DNA from: Anas platyrhynchos
Lineage: Eukaryota; Chordata; Aves; Anseriformes; Anatidae
Length of the DNA: 64,000 bases
Direction: 5' to 3'
NCBI RefSeq assembly: GCF_047663525.1
Contig: NC_092612.1
Location: 1,397,501 to 1,461,500 of the forward strand
Made by a program: the position numbers and the translations under genes. The notes beneath the pieces were generated by a model that worked only from the letters and a program-made list of their open reading frames with translations, made no database searches and was not told the DNA's origin. Below, in pieces: positions 1 to 8,426 of this stretch (positions are counted from its first letter, which is position 1; each line of letters begins with the position of its first letter).

Positions 1-414
1 CAGAGGGCTCTGCTGCAGTCTGTTTGGATTCCCCTGCTTGGAAGTTTGACAGAATTTAAAATAATTTAAGGAATAAACCGGCTTTTTGCTTCAACCAGCA
101 AGTCTTTCATTTAAAATAATAAAAAAAAAAAAAAAAAGAGGGAACCGAGAATTTGCCAGGATGCATTCACGCATCTGGCTGCTCTTGAAGGAACCGTCAC
201 AGGCGTGGCCAAGGGTCACGTTTTGGGTGGTTTGGAGCAGAAAGAGCAGCAGAGCACCAAATTGCCATCCAATCTGAAGAGGTGAATTGCAGTTGCTCCT
301 GCTTCTGCCTCGTACTGTGAAAACTCACTCCACGTTAGCTAGAGACAAAGCTTTCCACCGTGACAGTCCAGATCCAGAGGGTTGAAAGGAAGGTTTCTCT
401 CCCACCCTCTGCCT
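1..414 (-). other. SLC25A44: SLC25A44 3'UTR (partial)
   Basis: This stretch lies just after the SLC25A44 stop codon (minus strand) and has no supported coding sequence. It includes a short A-run near 120-138. No AATAAA or ATTAAA hexamer in the right orientation stands out, so the poly(A) site is probably beyond the window edge. Confidence 0.7.
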
Positions 415-606
415 CTACCAGTGTCTTGAATCCACCAGCTCCGGGCGGAGGCTCAGCTTCTTCAGGGTTTCGTAGCCCACCACGATGACGATGGTGGAAG
501 GCGTGGCGGAGATGATGCGGGCAGAGAGGCCTTTGGTCAGGCCCCAGGGCCCTTCCTCTGCCATGAGCTGCTTGAAGGTGAGGATGATGGAGCTCTTGCC
601 TTCCAC
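415..606 (-). CDS. SLC25A44: SLC25A44 last coding exon
   Basis: The acceptor TTTTCAG precedes V-E-G-K. The exon is 192 nt including the stop and encodes the final 63 residues ending VDSRHW. It begins in phase 0, matching the previous exon. Confidence 0.96.
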   Translation of the reverse strand: MEGKSSIILTFKQLMAEEGPWGLTKGLSARIISATPSTIVIVVGYETLKKLSLRPELVDSRHW

Positions 607-3431
607 CTGAAAATCAAAAGAGATTCACCGAGCTGCTTGATTTCATCCTGAGCTGCCCTGGGGCTCTGCTCCAACTGAATTCTATGGTTCAGCTGCTCCA
701 ATAACCTTCATCTAGCATCCAGAACATCAAAAGGGGGACCAAAAAAAAAGCAGCAAGCCCTAACGAGGCATCGTGAAGTTTCTTAGACCTGTTCCCTCCT
801 TCCTTCTGTCTGCCCCTTCCTCAAAGGGGCTGGGGCTCGAGTTTTGCTCAAACCAATCCTGCTGGAAGCACCTCTCCTCTCCTGACACACTCCAGGTTTG
901 AAGGGGAGCTTTATTTCAACAAGCAGGTAGCGAAGCCACCCGAGCTGCCTCCTCCTAACACCAAATGCAAACGAAGCAGGGAGACGGCAGCACAGAACAG
1001 CCCACGGAAGGCGAGCAGCTCACCCGAAGCCGCAGGGATCAAAGGGAGCAAACCCCACCCCGGCGTCACGCTGCTGCTGCTGCAGGGAGAGGGCAGCCAG
1101 CTTACCTGCACCCGAGCTCTGATCACATCCATGGGGTTGGTGAGCGTGGAAGCGGTGGCAGCCGCGAGCGGCCCCGAGATGGCTTGCAGGAGGAGGTGGG
1201 GACAGTCCTTAGGAGTCAGGCTGGAAAGCTGCTCTGAGGACAGGAGAGAGAATAAGGATTCAGAGAGAAGCAGCTGCTTATCGGTTCCTTTATTACACGT
1301 GCTAATTTAGCCCGATTTACAGTGGGCAGAGCTCCTGATTCACCTCCTGCCACCTCTCCTCTCCCAGCACACCCACCCGGTGCTTTCCAAACCACCAAGG
1401 ACGATGGCAGAGTGCAGGGAGCGAGCCTGCGAGCACCCCAGCGCCTCAGCCTTCCAGCAGCCTTTGATCAGCTCTCAGGCCTGCTGGGCAAAGCTTGGGG
1501 GTCCCCAAAACACAGCAGGGAAACAGCCCCCCCACACCTTTTTTTAAAGGCAGGGGGGAAGCCTTTAGACAAGGCTGGCAGAGCTTCGTGGATCCACGAA
1601 GCAGACGCTGCTACCCACAGATCACCTGAGAAATATCAAGCTGAAATCCTGCTGTGTGATCTCCCCGAAGGAAATTGCCACAAGCTGCTCGTCCCGGGAA
1701 TTTCCTCAGCCTGCCCCGAACTACCTGGCACACAGGATGTGACTCTCCTCCCTCTCACACTTTTATTAGCTAAATTTGCATAGGACAGAGGCCAGAAGTC
1801 CCAGCTGTTGTTTGTTTTTGTTTTTTTTTTTTGATGGTTTGGTGGCTGTGCCTAGCTGGAAGAGAGGAGAGGAGGAAGCTGCTCCATTTATGACCCAGAA
1901 CACCTGATCTGAACCGCAGCCAGCTGCGGACTTTGAGCCCTGAGGAAAGTTCAGTGCCCGCTGCTGCTGGCAGCCAAAACCTGCACTCTGCCCAGGGACC
2001 GAGCACGGGAAAAGCAGCTGAAGCAGGGTTTTGCTGTGAAAAACTGCTGCCACGGACAGCAAAAGCCTCACACAGCGGGATCTGAGCCTGCCTCTACCGT
2101 CACTTTTAGGCAGATCACTGCACGACAAACCTCAAGGATTACTGAGCACGGGGAACGTTACCTGGCCGGGTTCCTTCAGCATTTGGGAACAGCCCAAGTG
2201 TTACCAGAGCTGAGCTGGAGAGGGAACAGCGTTAAGGATATCCCAAGATTTCTATCACCACGCTTGGTGCCAGTTTGAAACCCAAGGAAACCAGAGCACG
2301 ATGTACACCCTACCCACAGCTGACCGGCCTTTGTTTCTGCCTATCCCTTGGTTTCGTTCTGGAATTTCAAGCCCTGGAAGTCTTTTTGCCATACACAAGG
2401 CTCCTGAGTCCACGTGAACTGCCACACAAATGGCACGGTGACTTCAGAACTCTGCCTGGTGCCAGCCAACGGCCTTCCTCGCCTCCATACCGACAGCAAG
2501 AATTATTTGGGGTTAGCAGGAGGCGAAATCAGCCACATCGAGCCCCTCTCGCCCACAACCTTCTTGTTTTTAAAGTCCTTTAGCACTCAGACCCATTCTT
2601 TACCTGCATTAAAACAAAGGCTGCTCTGCCAGGCTTCCACCTGTAGGATTCATTTCAACCAGACCCAGCTCTTTGTTCTCGCCAGCTTCTGCTCCCACCC
2701 CAAATCCATCAGAGAAAGCAAATCAGGCTGGTCCCACAGCTTCAGAGGCGACCTAAATGCCTTCAGGGCCTGTTGGGGTAAGACCTGCTCAAAGCCAGCC
2801 CTCACTTACCAGCATAGAAGTGGTAGAAGGGCCACCAGACCGCGCTGTTGGGAATATAGGTGAGCAGAGAGGCCACGTAGCCCCTGTAGAACCCCCGAAA
2901 ACCGTCAGCCTTGAAGATCTGCACGATGATGTCCTTGGTTTGGCCAAAAACCAGCATTCGCTTGCCATCCGGGTTCTGCACCTTGAACCTGCCCATGCTT
3001 TCCCCTTTCCTCTGCATCATGAGGTGCTGGGAGATGACATCGATGGGCACCGTGATGCTCTGGGCCACCAGGGAGGCCGAGCCCCCGGCCACCAGCGATT
3101 TGACGGCGTTGTTGTTGTTGTAGCGGGCCACGTACTTGCGAGTCAGCTCGTAGGTCGTCACGTAGCACTGCCCGGAGATCAGGGTGAAAGTGTTGACCAA
3201 AAAACCCCGGTAGAGCCCGGCCGTCCCTTCTGTCCGCAGGATTTTCACGAAGGCATCGAAGGTCCCGTTGTAGAGGCTTTTGCCCTTCTGGACCTGCAGC
3301 CGCGTCCGGATGAGCGTGAAAGGGTAAACGCTCACCCGGATCATCATGGTCATGCAAATCCCGAAGACGTAGAATTTCCTTTTGTCCAGGTGCTCCCACT
3401 CGATGATGGGGATGTTGCGTTTGTCCTCCAT
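415..3431 (-). CDS. SLC25A44: SLC25A44, mitochondrial branched-chain amino-acid carrier
   Basis: Coding exons 3431-2810, 1233-1106 and 606-415 join in phase into 942 nt, or 313 aa (human about 314). The product is a mitochondrial inner-membrane carrier of the SLC25 family. SLC25A44 is known to import branched-chain amino acids, notably in brown fat. Three carrier repeats are visible. Repeat 1 has PFTLIR at about residues 37-42, where T replaces the usual acidic residue. Repeat 2 has PIDVIS at 129-134. Repeat 3 has PMDVIRAR at 241-248. The start ATG at 3431 sits in GCCATGG context and gives the family N-terminus MEDKRNI. In-frame sequence upstream of it is 5'UTR. The C-terminus VDSRHW also matches the family. 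An asparagine run lies at 105-108. Identification rests on remembered family sequence and is strong. Confidence 0.97.
607..1105 (-). other. SLC25A44: SLC25A44 last intron
   Basis: This GT-AG intron is about 0.5 kb. I see no additional gene or repeat in it apart from a short A-run near 740. Confidence 0.85.
1106..1233 (-). CDS. SLC25A44: SLC25A44 coding exon B
   Basis: The exon is 128 nt between acceptor CTCAG and donor CAG|GTAAGC. The two leading bases complete Glu208. It encodes the start of carrier repeat 3, including TNPMDVIRARVQ. Confidence 0.95.
1234..2809 (-). other. SLC25A44: SLC25A44 intron between coding exons A and B
   Basis: The intron is about 1.6 kb and contains only short chance open frames. 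A T-run at about 1818-1832 is the only simple repeat I see. Confidence 0.85.
2810..3431 (-). CDS. SLC25A44: SLC25A44 coding exon A (start codon exon)
   Basis: The exon is 622 nt from the ATG and encodes residues 1-207 plus one nucleotide. The donor after 2810 is G|GTAAGT. The exon continues upstream as 5'UTR to 3536, where a T-rich tract ending AAG forms the acceptor. It holds carrier repeats 1 and 2. Confidence 0.95.
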
Positions 3432-3536
3432 GGCTCCCTGGAGAGGGGCAGCCCCAGATTGACCTCGGAAGTTCGGGATGGGTCCGGGTCCAGCTCCTTT
3501 ATCTCGGGCGCCTCTCAGGCTCGGATGTGCTGGCAC

Positions 3537-6500
3537 CTTAAAAAAGAAAAAAACAACACAGAGACACTTTCAGAGGACTGCTAAGAACTGGAGAGAGCCT
3601 AAACAGCCTCCACCACCCAACTTCACTGATTTTGGAGTTCCCAAAGAGCCCGTGGATGAACAATTCTGCTGGGGAAACCCCAGGAAGGAGGACCTGGAAG
3701 CATGGCAGAGTGATTTGTCGCCCTAACGGCGCTCTGTGCACGCAGCAGGGCTCACTCTGCTCCGGATTGCTCTGCCCCAAATTTGGAAAGCAGCTTGGAG
3801 AGGGAGGGCGCTGCTCCAGCAGCGAGCACTACCTTTGAACGAGCACTCGGGGATACGGCTCGGCAAGCAAAGCAGCTTCGTCCCGCTCATTCCGGGTTTG
3901 TGATGCTCAGGATGGCAGGATGCCACTTGTGGGTTCCGGGCTCTGTAAGAAAACAACCAAAATAAAATAAAAACAAGAAGTGAGAGGCTGTGAAGCCCCT
4001 GCTTGCGTTCCCAGGTTCCCTGCACAAAGCAGAAAATCAGACACAGGTTTCTGGGCACGTCCTAAAGCTGAAGGGAGACACAAGGCAGTGAAGAGGGGAT
4101 CACGAAAGGAGGAGAAACAACGGGAGAAAAAGGCTTAGACCCCGAGTTATGCAGAGCATCCACGTCGACGACAAGATCCTGAAAAGAAAGGGCTCAAAAT
4201 CGCCGCCCAGGGATCTCTTCACATCTCAGCATCCCAGGAGCTGAGGGATCAGGAGGGGAGCAGCAGGTTCAGCCTCCTCGAGCAGCCCCCACACCCCTTC
4301 CCCAGGCCAAGGCTCGGGGCAGTTCCTCCCCTCCCCATTTTGCTCTCATTTGATGCCAAAAAAAAACCCAAAAACCTCCCTGAGAGGACAGAACCCACAC
4401 ACAGCCGATGGCCACTGACCACAAAAGGGCTTTCTTTCATAGAAAGCCCCCCCAATTTATTTTCTTTGTGTTTTAATTTCTAGGAATCGCGCCGGCTTCG
4501 TGAGGAGAGCTCCACCACTCAAGATCTGGTCAGAAAGGCCAGACCCAAACCAGCTGTCATTCACCTCTGGCACGGAGAGGAAGCGAAGATGACGAAATTA
4601 CGCCCGGCTGCCAACAAAATATTTACCTCGTGCCAGGAAAGCGTGCGGCCACGCGGCCTGCTGATGGGCAGGGAGTTAAAAATACCCCAGGAGAGCGGGG
4701 AAAATGCTCTTGTACCTACCCGACAGAGAGCTACAGGCCATCCTTAGTCAACCGGCTCGATAAATAACAAATAACAAACACCACGGCTTGTCTAAGCCAG
4801 AGGTGCACGGCTTTCACTCTAATTAAACCCTCACCGCTTCGTTAAGGCGTAATTAGCCAGCAGAGAGCTTCCTGCGCAGGAGCTGTCTGCAAAGAACCTG
4901 GAAAAACGTGGTTCTGTTCCCATCAGGAGCCCCGCTGGCTTCAGGCTTTATTTAAAAACAATTTAAAGCCTGGCCACAACGCAGCTGCCCGGCGAAACCT
5001 CACGCGGGGTTGTGGCCACGCTCCGAATTCCTCCTCCACCCCAAACCCGACCTCGCAGAGCTCCCCACGTGGAAGCTGCACCCATGAGAAAAAATCCTCA
5101 GGAGGGAATTAACTAAAACCAACCTCGCTGTTTTTTTTTTGGCATTCTCTCCACGTACGGCAGCGCTCGGCGTTTGGCACCCGAGCCAGAACTTCCCCGG
5201 GGAGCTTATTAAAACCCCATTTCCATGCAGGATCTAAATTAGAGGGGTGATGTCACCCAAAAAAAGCACCGAATTGCTCCCACCAGGAGCTGAGGAGGGA
5301 AGGAATGCCTGAAACCACCAGCGACGTCCCCGTTCGATGGCCACGGGCAGATCCTCGCTCTGCTGAGAGCTTTGCTCGTGGCAACGCTCCTGCGGCAGCC
5401 AAAAAGTTCCAGTTTTGGGGCTGAATTCGGGCAGGCGGAGAGAAGAGGAACCTCTACATCTCCGAGGTCCTGTCTGCACCTCAAACCCAGCCCGACCCTT
5501 ACCGGGGTCCCCCCTCGCGCCCCGTTTGTCCCCTTCTTGGTGCTGCCCCCTCAAATCCGCCCCCCCAAACCCTTCCTGCTCCATCCGGGGCTGAATTTGA
5601 GTCTTTGGCAGGCAGAGACGGGCCCTTTGTGTGCCTCCCCGGCCGCCTCCTGCTCCGCATACCAACGCCTCTGCCAGGAGGGCTGGGAGCCGGCCAGGGG
5701 CGGGCGAGCCGCTGCCGCCTCCCGCAAAATCCTGGGGGGGGGGGGGGTTTCTTCACCCCGACAGCTCGGGAGCGAACAAATCCCAAAATGTGAAATTTAT
5801 CCCTCCGGGATGAACCTGGCCGACGCAGGCAGCTCGTTTTATAAAGCTGGGAAATCTCCCTTCTTAAATTCCCCCTCCCAGGGAGTCTCAAAAGCCCCCG
5901 GAGGGGTGCGGATGAGGCTGAGGGGCTCCCGTGCAGGAGCCCCCCCGGGGCCACGCCGCCTCCTCGGTGGTGTCGTCGGGAGGAGGAGAAGGGGGGGGCA
6001 GCCGAAATCTGGAGCTGCTCCGAGAGGCTGCGAACGGCGCGGGGCACGCTCAAGGTCACGGTGGGGTCGGGAGCGGCCGTGCCCCCCCCCGTGCCCCCTC
6101 CCCAGCTCTGCGGCCTCCATCCCCTCGCAGCCTCCCCCCGGTGGCTCCGCCCCGGCCGCTCTCTGCGGCCTCCTCCTCATCCTCAGCTCCCCTCTGAGCA
6201 TCCCTGCACCCAGAGCCCCCCCCCAGCCCCCCTTACAGTGCCCCCACCCCTCAAGGCGGGTCCTGCCCCCCCCAAATCCCAGCCTCCAACCTCCCCCCAG
6301 GCTTCCCCCGGCCTCCAGCCTCCCCCTAACAACCCCAGCTCCCCCCCAGCCTCCAACCCCTTCCCAACTCCCCCCAGCCTCTGGCCTCCTCCCCAACCCC
6401 CCCAGCCTCTTCCTCAGCCTCCAACCTCCCCCCGACCCCCAAAGCCTCCATCCCCCCCCCACCCCCCCAACCCCCATCCCCCCTCAGCCTCCCCCCCACC

Positions 6501-6741
6501 CCCCCATCCCTCCCCACCTCCCCCCAGCCTCCTCCTCACCCTCCCCCATCCCCTCCAGCCCCCCCCTTCCTCCCAGCCTCCCCTCACCCCCCCTCAACCT
6601 TCACCCCCCCAACCTCCCCCCCTCGGCCTCCAACCTCCTCCCAACCCCCCTCAGCCTCCAGCCTCCCCCCCCCGGAGCCTCCATCCCCCCCCCAATCCCC
6701 TCAGAACCCCCCTCAGAACCCCCCCCCGGAGCCTCCCTCAC
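3537..6741 (-). other. SLC25A44: SLC25A44 intron 1
   Basis: The inferred intron joins the non-coding first exon (donor GAG|GTGAGG at 6742/6741) to the coding exon (acceptor at 3537-3538). It contains an AT-rich island at about 4740-4960 and a very C-rich tract at 6085-6740. No coding gene is supported. Confidence 0.65.
6085..6740. repeat. C-rich polypyrimidine low-complexity tract
   Basis: About 650 bp are almost entirely C with CT and CA interruptions on the plus strand. Irregular units built on CCAACCTCCCCCCAGCCT repeat throughout. Long proline-rich and glycine-rich open frames cross it on both strands, as expected of composition bias. The minus strand, which is the non-template strand of SLC25A44, is correspondingly G-rich. 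Confidence 0.9.
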
Positions 6742-6930
6742 CTCAAGCCGGTGGCCGGGACGCCCCCACCCGGCCCGGCCCCGCCGCCGGCCGCCCCCGC
6801 CGCCCCATGGCCGCTTCCCCTCGGCTCCCGCCCGCCGGAAGTGAGCGGCGGCGGCGGCGGCAGCGCGTCGGGCCCCGCGAGCCGCTCGAGCAATCAGCGC
6901 CCGCCCGCCGCCGCCATCTTGGAGAAGGGC
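6742..6930 (-). other. SLC25A44: Candidate SLC25A44 non-coding exon 1
   Basis: A good donor, GAG|GTGAGG, lies at 6742/6741 on the minus strand, downstream of a CpG-dense promoter-like block. The coding exon has its own acceptor at 3537, so an upstream 5'UTR exon is required. The 5' limit is approximate. The exon contains a 21-codon upstream ORF at 6808-6743. Confidence 0.55.
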
Positions 6931-7060
6931 TGAAGCCACGCCGGAAGTGGGTCCCACTGAGCGCTTCCGGCCGTAACCAACATGGCGGCTATGCCCGGGG
7001 GAAAGAGGAGAGGGCGGAAGGGGAGCGCGCATGCGCAGAGGGATGGAGCCTTCTAGGGGC
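6880..7060 (-). promoter_or_regulatory. SLC25A44: SLC25A44 CpG-island promoter
   Basis: The block is dense in CpG. It has a CCAAT-type box (CAATCAG near 6891), YY1-like GCCGCCATCTTGG near 6910, ETS sites CCGGAAGTG near 6941 and CTTCCGG near 6965, a second YY1-like AACATGGCGG near 6980, and a perfect NRF1 palindrome GCGCATGCGC at 7027-7036. ETS, YY1 and NRF1 sites are typical of TATA-less promoters of genes for mitochondrial proteins, which fits the gene. The strand is inferred from position. Confidence 0.7.
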
Positions 7061-7168
7061 AGCGCCAAATTGTTCCTCTTAAAGGGGCAACGGCTCTTAA
7101 AGGGGCAACGCCAAATAAGTCATCTTAAAGGGGCAGCACCAAATAATTCCTCTTAAAGGGCCAGCGCC
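7056..7168. repeat. 28-bp tandem repeat upstream of SLC25A44 promoter
   Basis: Copies begin at 7056, 7084 (10 bp deleted), 7102 and 7130, with a partial copy at 7158. Each pairs GGGGCA(A/G)CGCC with a CTTAAA end. Copy 1 carries GCGCCAAAT and copy 3 ACGCCAAAT; the reverse complement of the first resembles an E2F site. Confidence 0.85.
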
Positions 7169-7289
7169 CCACCCCGCCTGGCAGTGAGATGTGCAGACGT
7201 CGCCCCCCCAACCTCGCCCACCCCCCCCCGCACCCACCCGCGCCGACCCCCCCCCCCGGTCCCGAGCTGCCCTGGAGCCAGCCGAACAA

Positions 7290-7827
7290 AGTTGGTGCCT
7301 TTTGGGGTTTTTAATACAAAAACGAAGCTGTACAAAGCGCAGGGGGATTTGCAGCCCTTCCTTCCGCAGAAATAAGGCAAAACATGGCCAAGCGAGCAGC
7401 AGGGGGGGGGGCAGCAGAAGGAAAATTGGGGGGCCCCAGGGCGAGGCTGGGGGCACCGTGGCTGGGGGGGGGGGGGACAGGACAACGCCACCACCCCCCC
7501 AGCCCCGTCCCCGGCCTCCCTGTCCCCATCCCCACCCCATCCTCACCCCTTCCCCATCCCCGCATCCCTCCCTTGCCCCTTCCCCACCTCCCTGCCCGTC
7601 CTGGCGCCCCCCCCCTCACCCCCATCCCAACGCCGCCGCGATGGCCAAATGCTACCACGTGTTAAAACAATTGTATTAAATTAAAACCAAAACAAAAAAA
7701 AAAAAACATAAAAACAACCAAAAACCAAAAAAAAACTTCACATTCATACTCCCCCTCCTTCCACGGCCCAACGGGGGCTCAGCTCCCGCGGCCTCCCCCC
7801 AAATTGCTGGTGGCGGGGGTCCGGGCG
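7290..7827 (-). other. SEMA4A: SEMA4A 3'UTR
   Basis: This is the region between the SEMA4A stop codon and a candidate poly(A) signal. It is C-rich on the plus strand and includes A-rich runs at 7690-7735. The length of about 0.5 kb depends on the poly(A) call. Confidence 0.5.
7310..7315 (-). terminator. SEMA4A: Candidate SEMA4A poly(A) signal ATTAAA
   Basis: ATTAAA occurs on the minus strand about 510 bp beyond the stop codon and about 250 bp before the SLC25A44 CpG promoter. No AATAAA was noticed nearer the stop. Cleavage would fall near 7285-7300. Confidence 0.4.
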
Positions 7828-8426
7828 TCACGCCGTGACCGGGAGCCGAGCGGTGCCGGTGCCGTCCCCTGGGCCGTTGTCCCCATCCAGCTGCAGGCAG
7901 CAAACGGGGGAGCCCCCCCGCTCCTCCTCACCGGCCGGGGCCCCCCCGTTGAGCGGTGCCTTCTCCCGATGACGGCCGGGGGGGCTTTGGGGCACGCTGC
8001 ACCCCTGCACCTTGCTCTTGGCCTTCAGCTGCTCGCAGTAGGCGGCGAGGGCCAAGGCGCCGGCGGCCGCCAGGGTCACGGCCAGCAGCACGGTGACGGT
8101 GACAAATTGGGGCCAGTAGGAACGGGGGCCACCGGGGGCCACCGGGGTATCCCAAGACAACCCCTCCTGGGCCGGTCCGTCTTGGGGGGTCTCTCCGAGG
8201 GGGTCCTGTAGGTGGTAACGAGCCACGGGCCAGGTGTAGCCGTTCTCGGTGGCCAGGCAGGTGTAGGTGCCGGCGGTGCCGTGCCGCACGATGACCACCA
8301 GCGTGTGGTTGGGGAGCAGAGCCCCCGAGCCCCCCCGGCCCCCCGGCTGCTGCCAGCTGTAGGTGGCCAAAGCCGAGCGCTGGGGGCACGCCAGGCGCAC
8401 CACGGCGTTGAGCGAGGGGCTGAGCC
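7828..8426 (-). CDS. SEMA4A: SEMA4A last coding exon (Ig, TM, tail)
   Basis: The exon is 599 nt from acceptor CCCCTAG to TGA at 7828-7830. It encodes the Ig-like domain, the membrane segment [19 protein letters not shown], and a tail with KAKSKVQGC and EKAPLNG. Confidence 0.93.

Noticed and set aside
2757-3584. 275-aa plus-strand open frame
   Set aside because: It is the antisense shadow of the SLC25A44 coding exon.
5372-6844. 490-aa plus-strand open frame rich in Pro and Ser
   Set aside because: It is produced by the C-rich low-complexity tract and lies antisense in SLC25A44 intron 1/exon 1. It has no conserved domain or splice structure.
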